Source: Planctomycetota bacterium (GTDB lineage Bacteria; Planctomycetota; Planctomycetia; Pirellulales; PLA5). Taken from it: a DNA stretch of 44,203 nt. The stretch is taken from contig QEVJ01000032.1 of assembly GCA_003576845.1 (NCBI GenBank), positions 1 through 44,203 on the forward strand, given 5' to 3'. Numbering within the stretch: position 1 is the stretch's first letter; each line of letters begins with the position of its first letter. Both the position numbers and the translations under genes were made by a program. Shown here piece after piece: positions 25,044-33,855 of this stretch. Below the pieces are notes generated by a model that saw nothing but the letters and a program-made list of their open reading frames with translations, was not told the origin of the DNA and made no database searches.

Positions 25044-26276
25044 ATGCTTGCCGCCGACCTCGCCATTGTCGCGTTCGCCCTTCCCGGCCACTTGGCCCTG
25101 TGGATCGGCCGCGCGAACGCGCTGCACGCGACCGCCCTTCCCGAATGGGCAGTCCGCACCCTTTCCGCCTGTTGCCACTGCGCCCTACTTAGCGGATTTC
25201 TGGCCTTCGGCGCGTGGTTCTACTTCGGCGGCAGCCTGGTCGATCCTTCGGCCGACTGGTCGACCGGAAGAGGACTCGCCGTGGCCTACGTCAGCGTTTG
25301 TTTCGCCGTGGTCGCCGGTCCCGTGCGCACGTGGTTCTACTACCGCTTTCTCGGCCCGCCGCCGGACTCGCTGCTCTCCTCGACGAGCCAAGAAATTGAT
25401 GTCGCTGCGCTGCTCGGCCGCGTCCCGGCGCGCGGTTTTGCCGCCCAAGTCCTCCTCCGCCTGCGGCTCAACGAATCGCTGCGCCTGGAAATCACCGAGA
25501 AGCATCTCGCCGTTCCCCGGCTGCCCGCGGCACTCGACGGCCTGTCCATCGCCCACGTTTCCGACTGGCACCTCGGTTACAAAATCGCCTTGCCGTATTT
25601 CGAAGAGGTCGCCCGCCGCGTAAATGCGCTCGGCTGCGATCTCATCTGCATCACGGGCGACCTATTCGAGAAGAAAACCGGGTACGACTGGACCGCCGCC
25701 GTCTACGGCCAACTCCGCGCGGAGTATGGCGCCTACTTCTGCCTGGGCAATCACGACGCGTATTTGCAAGACACGGCCCACATTCGCAACCTGCTCACCG
25801 CGGCAGGTCTCGTCGACGTCGGTCAACGGTGCGTCGAAGTCGTCGTCCGCGGCGAGCGCGTGGTTCTCGCCGGGAACGAGCTTCCCTGGATCACACCTGC
25901 CGCCGACATGACCCACGCGGCCGCGCGCTCGAAAGCGGACGGCGGACCGCTGCGAATCGCCCTGCTGCACACGCCGGACGAAATCGTCTGGGCCCAGCGG
26001 CACGACTTCGACCTCGCTCTCGCCGGCCACACGCACGGCGGCCAGATCCGACTGCCCGTCATCGGCCCGGTGCTCGTTCCGAGCCGGCTCGACGTGCATT
26101 ACTCCGCCGGAACGTTCGACGAGCCGCCGACCGTGCTCCACGTAAGCCGCGGCATCTCCGGCAAGATGCCCCTGCGCTACGATTGCCTGCCCGAGATCAC
26201 CCGCCTCGTCCTCCAAAAAAAAGGGGACGGGAGTCTTTTTTTAATCCGACCGTCTCAACGCGGTAGTACGGCGTGA
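25044..26276 (+). CDS. Membrane-associated calcineurin-like metallophosphoesterase
   Basis: The 410-residue product has three N-terminal hydrophobic segments (within residues 1-105), then a cytosolic phosphoesterase domain from about 165. Metal ligands are visible: Asp174-Trp-His176 in HVSDWHLGY, GDLFEKK, Gly235-Asn-His-Asp238, and GHTHGGQ with His329 and His331. The layout resembles YaeI/YkuE-type phosphodiesterases acting on lipid or UDP-linked diphosphates; substrate unknown. The last 20 or so residues (KKGDGSLFLIRPSQRGSTA) come from an A8/T7 repeat element and probably are not ancestral. The start is the first ATG after the heptads. Confidence 0.87.
   Translation: MLAADLAIVAFALPGHLALWIGRANALHATALPEWAVRTLSACCHCALLSGFLAFGAWFYFGGSLVDPSADWSTGRGLAVAYVSVCFAVVAGPVRTWFYYRFLGPPPDSLLSSTSQEIDVAALLGRVPARGFAAQVLLRLRLNESLRLEITEKHLAVPRLPAALDGLSIAHVSDWHLGYKIALPYFEEVARRVNALGCDLICITGDLFEKKTGYDWTAAVYGQLRAEYGAYFCLGNHDAYLQDTAHIRNLLTAAGLVDVGQRCVEVVVRGERVVLAGNELPWITPAADMTHAAARSKADGGPLRIALLHTPDEIVWAQRHDFDLALAGHTHGGQIRLPVIGPVLVPSRLDVHYSAGTFDEPPTVLHVSRGISGKMPLRYDCLPEITRLVLQKKGDGSLFLIRPSQRGSTA
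26215..26242 (+). repeat. A8/T7-flanked GGGGACGGGAGTC element within the phosphoesterase 3' end
   Basis: Eight A (26215-26222), GGGGACGGGAGTC, then seven T (26236-26242). The A and T runs are complementary and flank a GC core. It is read in frame as part of the phosphoesterase C-terminus. Words of this kind (GGGGAC with A/T flanks) are, as far as I know, dispersed repeats in planctomycetes. It may also act as a transcription terminator, since a T7 run follows. Confidence 0.6.
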
Positions 26277-26427
26277 CGAGAAACGAAATCGTTCCCCACC
26301 AGCGGTGATAAAACGCGGTGGACGCTCGCCGCAAAACGACTTCCAGCGCCCGACCGGCCGGCGACCCCGGCAACGCGGCATTGCCGGCGCCGCCAGCAAC
26401 GCCAGCCCCAGCCGGCCCCGACTGCCG

Positions 26428-26456
26428 TTGACTCTCTGGCGGAACGTTTCTACACT
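26428..26456 (+). promoter_or_regulatory. Predicted sigma70-type promoter of the receiver-like gene
   Basis: TTGACT (26428-26433), 17-bp spacer, TACACT (26451-26456). The ATG is about 70 nt downstream of the predicted start site. This is the cleanest promoter match in the window. Confidence 0.6.
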
Positions 26457-26534
26457 CCCGCCGCCGACGGGTTCTCTGGCCGACGTCGCGCTCGCCTTAG
26501 CGCTCCTCCGTCCCCATTCGTCGCAGGTAAGCCC

Positions 26535-27515
26535 ATGTCGCTGGCAACTGCCCTCGCCGCGACGCCGCGCTCCTTGCGGCCGCACCTCGGCGGCTTGCCG
26601 GCGCGGATGCACGTGTTGCACATTGCCAACCAGCAAGGCCTGGGCGATTGGCTGGCCGAGGCATTTCTCGCCGACAGCGCCTCGGAAGTCCGGCTGGCCA
26701 AAGCGGTGGGCACGGCCGCCGGGCTTGCCCGCCTGCGGCACGACGTGTTCGACGCGATCCTGATCAGCCACCAGCCCGGCGAACTCGACGCGCTCGAAAC
26801 GGTCGAGGGCATCCGCGCGGCCCATCCCGACGTCGCGATCGTAGTCCTCGGCGCGCAGAGCGAGCAGGAGATGGCCGCGCTATGCCTCGAGGTCGACGCC
26901 GACGCCTACGTGTGCGTCCACACCGCCACGACCCGCGCCCTGTTGTGGCAAATGGCCCGAGCGATCGAGCGGCACCAACTGCTTGCCGAAAACCGCCGGC
27001 TCCATCAAGCCGAACAACACCGGCTCTCGCAAGAACATCGGGAAGTCGAGCGGCTCCTCGGCCAGCAGCGGTCGCTGATCGCAAACCTCGCGGCCATCGA
27101 CGGTTCGGCCGAGAAGTCGGCCGTGCCGGCCGTGCACACAGACGTTGACGCCACCGGCAATCGGCCGGCGCACATCGACTGCGAAGGCGAACTGCCGGAA
27201 CGGCTCGTTGCGCACTATCGCGAGTTGCTCCGCACCTACGTCATCATGGGGTCCGGCCAGTTGACCGACGAGATGAACAAGCTGGCCGATCTCCTGGCCA
27301 CCGCGGAAGTCACCGCGCGGCAAGCCATGTGGCTGCACCTGCGCGTTCTAGAAGAGTTGATCCGCGGACTCGGCAATCGCAGCGCGCGGCACGTAATGAA
27401 CCGGGCCGATCTGTTGGTCGTCGACGTGCTCGTGCATTTGACCGAGCGGTATCGCCGGCGTTATCTCGACCGAATCCGCCCGCCGCGCCAACTAACGCTG
27501 CCCGGAATAGATTAG
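26535..27515 (+). CDS. Receiver-like domain protein with a helical C-terminus
   Basis: The 326-residue product has an N-terminal Rossmann-like segment of receiver type (MHVLHIANQQGLGDWLAEAF, VFDAILISHQPGELDALETV, VAIVVLGAQSEQEMAALCLE, ADAYVCV). The phosphoacceptor position after the third strand reads ILISHQP where an Asp is normal, so it looks degenerate. A helical linker, probably coiled coil (residues about 130-185), follows, with a helical C-terminal domain (LRTYVIMGSGQLTDEMNKLA, MWLHLRVLEELIRGLGNRSA). I do not recognise the C-terminal domain. The gene is monocistronic with a good promoter upstream. Confidence 0.65.
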   Translation: MSLATALAATPRSLRPHLGGLPARMHVLHIANQQGLGDWLAEAFLADSASEVRLAKAVGTAAGLARLRHDVFDAILISHQPGELDALETVEGIRAAHPDVAIVVLGAQSEQEMAALCLEVDADAYVCVHTATTRALLWQMARAIERHQLLAENRRLHQAEQHRLSQEHREVERLLGQQRSLIANLAAIDGSAEKSAVPAVHTDVDATGNRPAHIDCEGELPERLVAHYRELLRTYVIMGSGQLTDEMNKLADLLATAEVTARQAMWLHLRVLEELIRGLGNRSARHVMNRADLLVVDVLVHLTERYRRRYLDRIRPPRQLTLPGID

Positions 27516-27590
27516 CACGCCACGCGTCATCGTAATGTGGACCGAACGGGGAATAGTGAATAAACGACAGGCCGCCGTCGGTCGCCCACA

Positions 27591-27639
27591 ATTCGTCATT
27601 CACCAATCACAATTCACCATTTACGATTCACAATTCGTT
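27591..27639. repeat. Heptad array overlapping the 3' end of the NUDIX CoA pyrophosphatase gene
   Basis: Seven units: ATTCGTC, ATTCACC, AATCACA, ATTCACC, ATTTACG, ATTCACA, ATTCGTT. The minus-strand stop codon TAA (27623-27621) and the last codons of the NUDIX gene are within it. The words match those at 14174-14201. Confidence 0.88.
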
Positions 27640-28271
27640 TCGCCTTCCGAATCCGCTCCCGCCCAAACCGCCCCCAACTCGGCAAGCATCATCGCCGTCG
27701 CACCCCACACTACGTGGCCTGCAAGGCACATCGCCGGCGCGTAAAAGCTCAGGCTCCGCAGCCCGCGCTTCACCCGTTCGCACGGCTCGACGTCGGCGAG
27801 CATCGACATCTGCAGTTCGAGAACTTCGGCGACCTCGTCGGGGTTCGGCCGGAACGCCGGCGCGGGCGCAACGACGGCAACGTGCGGCGTAATGACAAAA
27901 TCGGTAACGAAAAGGTAGAGCGACGAAAGCGTGCCGAGCGGTTCGACGCTCGCCGGATTGACGCCGATCTCCTCTTCGAGTTCCCGAAGGGCCGCGGCAA
28001 CGCTCGATTCGTCCGGCTCGACCGATCCTCCCGGCAAACTGACCTGGCCCGCGTGGTGCGTCAGGTGTGCCGGCCGGACGGTAAGCGGCACGTACCAGGC
28101 GCCATTCCGCTCGTAGAGCAACAGCATCACCGCCGCCGCCCGAGCCGACGCGGGCGCAGGACCGCAATGACGCCCGAAGGCCAGGTCCGGCTCGAAACGG
28201 GCATGGGCAGCCCGGCCCGGCAGCGGCTTGCCAAGCGCAGCACGAAATCGTTCGATGCGCCCCTCGTTCAT
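27621..28271 (-). CDS. NUDIX CoA pyrophosphatase (NudL-like)
   Basis: Hydrolyses coenzyme A or its derivatives to phosphopantetheine and 3',5'-ADP. The 216-residue protein carries the family signature LTHHAGQVSLPGG (70-82) running into a complete Nudix box at 82-104 (E88, R96-E97, E100-E101, G103). The segment VPLTVRPAHL is typical of this subgroup. The start ATG overlaps the stop of the upstream gene as ATGA (28268-28271), suggesting translational coupling. The C-terminal residues NCES arise from a heptad array. Confidence 0.88.
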   Translation of the reverse strand: MNEGRIERFRAALGKPLPGRAAHARFEPDLAFGRHCGPAPASARAAAVMLLLYERNGAWYVPLTVRPAHLTHHAGQVSLPGGSVEPDESSVAAALRELEEEIGVNPASVEPLGTLSSLYLFVTDFVITPHVAVVAPAPAFRPNPDEVAEVLELQMSMLADVEPCERVKRGLRSLSFYAPAMCLAGHVVWGATAMMLAELGAVWAGADSEGETNCES

Positions 28272-29956
28272 CGCCGCGGCTCCGGTACGATCCGGTAGAC
28301 CGAATACGAGCGGTTGCCGTGGATCTTAGGCAAATCGACGGGCGGCTCGGCCTCGGACACGATGTACTCAGCGCCGTACTTCTGCGCGACGCGAGTCAAC
28401 TCCTCCGCGCCGAGCTCGCCGAGCGTCCGCGACCAGCGCCGCGCCGGCGCCGACTTGTCGCGGTTGGCGTGAATCGTTTGCATCCGCTCCATCCACTCGA
28501 CGATGCTCGCCGCATCCTGCGGAATGTCCTTCCACGTGCCGACTTCGGGCCGTTCGGCGTGCCATTTGAACGAATGCGAGTTCCGCGGCGTAAGGACCTT
28601 GGCTGCCGGCGAGATATGCGGACGGTCACGGAAGTAATGACAGACGTCGATCCAATCGTCGGCCGCAATCACCGTCCTGCCGTCGACCGCCACGCGGCTC
28701 TTGGCGTCCGCCGGAGAGTACAGCGCGATCTCCGTTCCCGGACGGCGCTCGTACAGCAGCACCGCCAAGTGCGCGGCCGTAACGAGCATCACCGCCGCCG
28801 CAAGGTACGAGCCGCGAACCGCGTTGCGAACGTAAGCCTTTTCAATCCGCGCCGCCGCCAACAGCGTCACGGCAAGCGGCACGACAATGTCGGCCAGGCG
28901 AAACCAATAGAACCGCAGCAGGGCGGCCATCGGATCGGACGTGACGTCCGGAGCAATCGCGACCGCCATGCTAAGCACTGCGCCGACGAGGGCAATCGCA
29001 ACCGCTGCGGCGCCAAACGCGGCAATCTTGCGCGTCGCGGTGTTGAGAACCAGGCCCAACACCAAGCCGACGCCGATCAGAATCAGGACCACGAACCGCA
29101 CAATGAACTCCGGCTTCATGCCGGTGAGCACGAGATGGTGCGGCAACCGGTCGTAAACATAGATCGCGTTGGCCGCCGCGCCGGTCTGCCCGTCGCCGTG
29201 CAGATTGAGTTCGAGCGCGAACCAGACGCTCGGCGCGGCCAGCACCGCGGCGGCGATCAGCGCAGGAACCAGTCGGATCGGCGTCGGCGCAGTGCCGCGC
29301 AATAGCGCCCAAGCGATCGCCAATGCGACGAGCGACCAACCGCCGACCAGAACGTGAAATGCCGTCGCCGCTCCGAACAGGACGATCGCGGTCCGCCAGC
29401 GTTGCTGCACGAGCGAGCCGAGGCCAAACAGCACCATGGCATACGCAAAGCCCTTGGCTTCGACGCCGCCGACGATCCACTCGCCCGCCATGTGGCATCG
29501 CGCGACGAGAGCCAGAAACAGGACCGCAGTGACCACGGCCACAACGGGCCGCGGCACGACGGCCCAACTCAGCCGCCGCCACGCGATCGCCAACAGTACC
29601 CACGTCGCGAGTCGGCCGATCCACGCAACCCGATCCAGCGACAAACCGAAGCGATCGAGCGTCAGCCAGCCAAACGTCCAGTAAAAAACCTGATGGGCGT
29701 CCGCCGTCTCCAGGAAAAAGTCGCCCTGGCACCATGCGGGATTCCAATAATGCCGCGCTTTGCCGAGGTAGTGCACTTCGTTGAGGTCCGGCGGCAGCGT
29801 CGCGCCGTGCAGAAAGATCGCCAGGAACACGAGCAACGTCTCGGCGACGGCCAGCCACACGCGCGGCCGCGGCGCCGGAATCTCGTTCCCGTCGTCGTCG
29901 AGAAACTGCGGTCGAATGGGCCGCGCCGTTTCTCGATTGGATGGATTCTCGGCCAT
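28268..29956 (-). CDS. Planctomycete multi-pass membrane protein (DUF6798-like)
   Basis: A 562-residue integral membrane protein with about ten hydrophobic helices. The N-terminal part contains HGATLPPDLNEVHYLGKARH, WCQGDFFLETADAHQVFYWT and a following arrangement that resembles polyprenyl-phosphate glycosyltransferase-type (GT-C) membrane proteins, with an acidic Asp-Leu-Asn-Glu in the first lumenal loop. The C-terminal soluble part (about 430-562) includes CHYFRDRPHISPAAKVLTPR. It looks like the family called DUF6798, function unknown. The ATG at 29956 (MAENPSNRETARP) is preferred over an upstream ATG at 30271, whose 105 residues are arginine-rich. It is translationally coupled to the NUDIX gene. 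Confidence 0.75.
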   Translation of the reverse strand: MAENPSNRETARPIRPQFLDDDGNEIPAPRPRVWLAVAETLLVFLAIFLHGATLPPDLNEVHYLGKARHYWNPAWCQGDFFLETADAHQVFYWTFGWLTLDRFGLSLDRVAWIGRLATWVLLAIAWRRLSWAVVPRPVVAVVTAVLFLALVARCHMAGEWIVGGVEAKGFAYAMVLFGLGSLVQQRWRTAIVLFGAATAFHVLVGGWSLVALAIAWALLRGTAPTPIRLVPALIAAAVLAAPSVWFALELNLHGDGQTGAAANAIYVYDRLPHHLVLTGMKPEFIVRFVVLILIGVGLVLGLVLNTATRKIAAFGAAAVAIALVGAVLSMAVAIAPDVTSDPMAALLRFYWFRLADIVVPLAVTLLAAARIEKAYVRNAVRGSYLAAAVMLVTAAHLAVLLYERRPGTEIALYSPADAKSRVAVDGRTVIAADDWIDVCHYFRDRPHISPAAKVLTPRNSHSFKWHAERPEVGTWKDIPQDAASIVEWMERMQTIHANRDKSAPARRWSRTLGELGAEELTRVAQKYGAEYIVSEAEPPVDLPKIHGNRSYSVYRIVPEPRR

Positions 29957-30107
29957 CGGTCCGTCGCAGACTGACGAGGGTCGTAGTGTTTGGTCGGTGC
30001 GAAAACGCCGTAACGTACCCTCCGACCGCGTGGCACGGCAAGCCACAATCGTGCAATTGGGCGCGGGGCGGATCGCAGTCGCATTTCCACCAACCGCTCG
30101 ACCCGCC

Positions 30108-33100
30108 TCAACTCCGCCGGCGGGCTGCCCGCAGCTTCGTTGTCCGCGTCGAGCCGGACGCCGCGATATCGGCGAAATCGCTACGTGCGGCCGATGTCGT
30201 CGGCTGGTCGGCGATTCCGCGGGGCACGGCCCGCGCTCGGCCCGCGGAACGCGTGCGAATCGCAACGCCATCTTGCAGCGAAGTTCGGGTCGCGCCGAGT
30301 TGCCGCATCACGGCGTCGACGTCGCTGGCCCGCGTCCAGCGCGTCGACGCCACGATCGCCGCCGGAGCAGGCGACGGAGCAAGCGCATTGCGGAGCAACA
30401 CCGCGTCGGCGGCGCCGACTCGGCCATCGCCGTCGAGATCGCCCTGGGCCGGTGTCGCTCCCGTGAATCCGAAGAAGACGACGAGCACCGCCAGATCCGA
30501 CCGGTCGACGTCCCCGTCGCCGTCGAGATCGCCCGGCGGAGCACCGGACGTAACGTCGATCGTCAACGTGGCGGAATCGCGCCGGCCCATCGAATCTTCG
30601 ATCGTATAGTTCAGCACGAACGGCCCGACGAATTGCGCCGTCGGCACGAACGTGAATGAACCGTTCGACTGGTTCCCGGCAACGCCGTTCCAGGTAAACT
30701 GCCCGGCCGCATGATTGATCGTCGCCCCGCCCGAAAGGTCGACCCGCACGAACAGCGTTCCCTCGCCGGTGTCGTTGGCGAGGACGCCGGTCGCCGCCGG
30801 AACGACGAGCGTTTCGTTGTTCTTGACCGTATAAGCGTCGTTGAATGCCTCCGGCGGATCGTCTACCGAAGCGATGCCAATCTGCACCGTCGTCGGCGCC
30901 GACGCAATGCCGTTCGCCACCGCGACGTAATCGAAGCTGTCCGAACCGCTGTAGTTCGCGTCCGGCGTGTACACGAAGCTTCCGTCCGGATTCATCGTCA
31001 CGACGCCATTGGCCGGGTGGCGGATGACCGTCGCCTGGCCGAGCGGGTTGCCGTCCGGATCGACGTCGTTCGCCAGCACGCTCGCTCCCGGGTAAGCGGC
31101 GAGCGCGAAATCGAAGCCGGCGTCCGAACTCGTGCGCGAAACTTGATGCACCTCGACGGCGAAGGTGTTCACGCCTTCGCGAAGCAAACCGGGATCGATG
31201 CCGACGCGGAAGTATTCGTACTCGACCTCGTTGCCGTTCCCGGCAGCCAGCGTATTGGGAGTGATCGCCACGCCGGTGGGCATCCGCAGCGTCAGCGGCC
31301 GCTCGTTAAGCCAAAACACCGCGCCGTCGTCGACGAGCGTGTGGAACACGAGCCGCGTAATGCTCGCCGCGTCCTCGACCATGAACGTCTTGCGGAACAA
31401 ATACGTGTCGACCGTGTTCTGACCGGCAGGCAGCGCCGCGTTGCCGATCCCGCCCAGCGGCGTCGTGCCCGCGCCCAGGAACAGCCCGTTAATCGGCCCG
31501 GCGAAGATGCCGCGGCCCGTTTTCCACGCGCCGATCGCGGGATTGCTCGTGGCCGTGTTGAAGTCCTCCTCGAACCAACGATTGCCGAGCGAATCCGTCG
31601 GATACGCTTCCGGCGCGACGTTCGGATTGGCCTGTAGACCGTTTTGCATGTCGTCGAAATACTGCCACTCGTCGCCGAAGTCGATAAGCGGCGCGGGCCG
31701 CGTGATGGCGAGCGTTTGGTCTTCGTCGATGACGTAGAAATCGGAAACACCGATCGGCGGCAGATCGCGGGGCGTGGCTAGCACCGTAATCGTCGCCGTG
31801 GCGACGCGCGACGCCTGCGCGGGCCCGACCGGCAGGCCGTTGTCCAGCGTGCGGTACGTAAACGAGTACGTGCCGGGCGCGATCTGTCCGGAGGGCGTAA
31901 ACGTAAACGCGCCGTCCTGCTGAACCGCAAGCGTGCCAACGGCCGGCGTGAATCGGCTCTGGTCGATTACGTCCACGCGCAGTTCGCTCCCCGGGTCATC
32001 GGGGTCGGAGTCGTTGGCGAGCAAACCCTGCGTGCCGCTTCGCAGCCACAAATCGAATGCGGCGTCGGCGCCGTCCGCGTCGTGTACTTCGACGGCAATC
32101 GTGTTGCTGGTTGCCTGCAAATTCAGGCCCGCCGTGGGAATGGCGACCTCGCGAAACGTTTGCTCGGCGAGTCCGTCCGTTTCCTCGAGGCACGGCGACG
32201 TGAACCCGTGCCCATACGCCAGCGACGGCGACCGCGAAACCTCGACGCCGTTGATGTAGACGACGGCACAATCGTCGGCCAGCACGCCGAGCCGCAACAT
32301 GCTGGGAATTGGACCCGGCACGTTGAAGTTGCTGAAGAAGTAGTACGCGATCGGGTCGGCGGACAGCATCGTGGCTTCGTTGCCGTTGCCGAAACCCAGC
32401 GGCGCCGCGCCCGGCACCGTTGCCCAACCCGCGTGCGCTCCCGACGCCGGATTGAATCCCGCGGACGGCGGTCCGCGCCACGCTGGGTTCGCCGCGTCCT
32501 GGTCAGCGCCCGCGTCGCTGTAGTACCACGTCGAGCCGGGCGAGATATACGTCGCGCCGCTCGCCGCAGGAATCGACAGCGGCCCCGCTCCGACGGCAAT
32601 CGCATAGACGTCCCCTGCGGCGACCGGGGCGTCATTCACCGGATTGATCGTAAAGGTCACGTCCGCCGTGCTTGCCGTGCCCGTGATCCCGCTGTCGCGC
32701 AGCACATACCGGAATTGAGCCGTGCCGCTGTAGCCGACGCCCAAGCCCGTTAGCACCGGCTCGTAGCGAAAATCGCCCGTGGCCGGGTCGATGGTCACGG
32801 TTCCGACTACGGTCGTCCCGTCGGCCGCGAGCACGGGACCGCTCTGGGCGGTCGTCGTGAACGGATCGGCGATGCTATCCCAGTAGAAAGTATTGATCGG
32901 CGCGGTGGCGGCCGCCGTGTTGTCGTTGGCGCGCGTTCCGGCCTGTCCCCCGGCGATCGACAGCGAGACATCGAAGCCGATGTCGCTGCTGAGCGGATCG
33001 ACGTTATGAACTTCGACCGCCAGCACGTTCGTCGCGTCCGCGTGCAAAACGACGCCCAGCGCTACCAGATCGAGCGCCACCGTGGCGTACGCCGTTTCCG

Positions 33101-33725
33101 AACCGCTCGCCGTCGCAACCGTTTTCGGCGTAATCGCTCCCGCGGGAAGATTCGCGCGGTGGACTTCGCGATCGTTGAGATAGATCGCGCAGGAGTCGTC
33201 GCAGACGAATTCGAGCGTCATGGCCGTCGCTTGAGCTTCGGCAGCGGCGAGTACGAACGTCTTGCGAGCGAGGACCGTGTTCACGCGGCGCGCCGGCGCG
33301 TCGACCTGCGTTGCCGGTTCGAGCACCGTCACGATGTCGTAAGCGAAGGGCGCGTTGAGTCCCGAACCGCCCGTGCCTTCCCACGCGCCAAAACTCGGTT
33401 GTGCCGGGTCGTAAGCCCGAGAGAACCAGCGGGCCGCCTGATTCACGTCGGGATAGTCGGCCGAGCCAGGGCCGGTACTGGGAATGTCGTCGAACACCGC
33501 CCAACCGCCCTGCGACCGCCGCGGCGCGACGGCGGTCATGCCGGTTGTGAAGCCGATGTCTTCGCTCGTGACGTAATTATCGGCAACGGCGGTGACGGCA
33601 AGCACCAACCTCGGCTCAAGCGCTTCGCCCTGGAATAACTTTCGCCGGATTCTCGATCCCCGGGCATCCGATCGTCGCGCCGGCGGACGAAAAAATCGTC
33701 GCATCGGACGGCAGAACCAATTCAT
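30108..33725 (-). CDS. Giant secreted protein with LEPR motif, Ig/cadherin-like repeats and dockerin
   Basis: The 1205-residue product starts with a basic leader (RRFFRPPARRSDARGSRIRR) and the LEPRLVLA motif at 36-43, an export-type N-terminus common in planctomycete surface proteins. Bacterial cadherin/Ig-like blocks follow, opened by ADNYVTSEDI, NDAPVAAGDVYAI, IGVSDFYVIDED and DPPEAFNDAYTV. Between them are three similar modules with PDVNQAARWFSRAYDPA, and with FAVEVHQVSRTSSDAGFDFA or AVEVHDADGADAAFDLWL. Near residues 1060-1117 is a dockerin type I pair (DLDGDGDVDRSDLAVLVVFF and DLDGDGRVGAADAVLLRNAL). About 85 basic residues follow the dockerin, unusual since dockerins are normally terminal. 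The gene lies downstream of recG in the same direction. Confidence 0.85.
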   Translation of the reverse strand: MNWFCRPMRRFFRPPARRSDARGSRIRRKLFQGEALEPRLVLAVTAVADNYVTSEDIGFTTGMTAVAPRRSQGGWAVFDDIPSTGPGSADYPDVNQAARWFSRAYDPAQPSFGAWEGTGGSGLNAPFAYDIVTVLEPATQVDAPARRVNTVLARKTFVLAAAEAQATAMTLEFVCDDSCAIYLNDREVHRANLPAGAITPKTVATASGSETAYATVALDLVALGVVLHADATNVLAVEVHNVDPLSSDIGFDVSLSIAGGQAGTRANDNTAAATAPINTFYWDSIADPFTTTAQSGPVLAADGTTVVGTVTIDPATGDFRYEPVLTGLGVGYSGTAQFRYVLRDSGITGTASTADVTFTINPVNDAPVAAGDVYAIAVGAGPLSIPAASGATYISPGSTWYYSDAGADQDAANPAWRGPPSAGFNPASGAHAGWATVPGAAPLGFGNGNEATMLSADPIAYYFFSNFNVPGPIPSMLRLGVLADDCAVVYINGVEVSRSPSLAYGHGFTSPCLEETDGLAEQTFREVAIPTAGLNLQATSNTIAVEVHDADGADAAFDLWLRSGTQGLLANDSDPDDPGSELRVDVIDQSRFTPAVGTLAVQQDGAFTFTPSGQIAPGTYSFTYRTLDNGLPVGPAQASRVATATITVLATPRDLPPIGVSDFYVIDEDQTLAITRPAPLIDFGDEWQYFDDMQNGLQANPNVAPEAYPTDSLGNRWFEEDFNTATSNPAIGAWKTGRGIFAGPINGLFLGAGTTPLGGIGNAALPAGQNTVDTYLFRKTFMVEDAASITRLVFHTLVDDGAVFWLNERPLTLRMPTGVAITPNTLAAGNGNEVEYEYFRVGIDPGLLREGVNTFAVEVHQVSRTSSDAGFDFALAAYPGASVLANDVDPDGNPLGQATVIRHPANGVVTMNPDGSFVYTPDANYSGSDSFDYVAVANGIASAPTTVQIGIASVDDPPEAFNDAYTVKNNETLVVPAATGVLANDTGEGTLFVRVDLSGGATINHAAGQFTWNGVAGNQSNGSFTFVPTAQFVGPFVLNYTIEDSMGRRDSATLTIDVTSGAPPGDLDGDGDVDRSDLAVLVVFFGFTGATPAQGDLDGDGRVGAADAVLLRNALAPSPAPAAIVASTRWTRASDVDAVMRQLGATRTSLQDGVAIRTRSAGRARAVPRGIADQPTTSAARSDFADIAASGSTRTTKLRAARRRS

Positions 33726-33855
33726 TGCAACACTCCGGTTCCCAAAAGCGCAGTCGTCGCCAGTCCATGTTGCTCCCACCGCCGATTCCTCCGAGTATAG
33801 CCAGGGCGAAACCGGCCCGCCAACAAACCGCTTTCCGAACCCCGCGCCCCTCGAC

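Noticed and set aside
25044-26276. A frameshift at the A8 run of the phosphoesterase gene
   Set aside because: The frame stays open through A8 to a stop at 26276, and the core motifs all precede it. Slippage is possible but no frameshift is needed to explain the gene.
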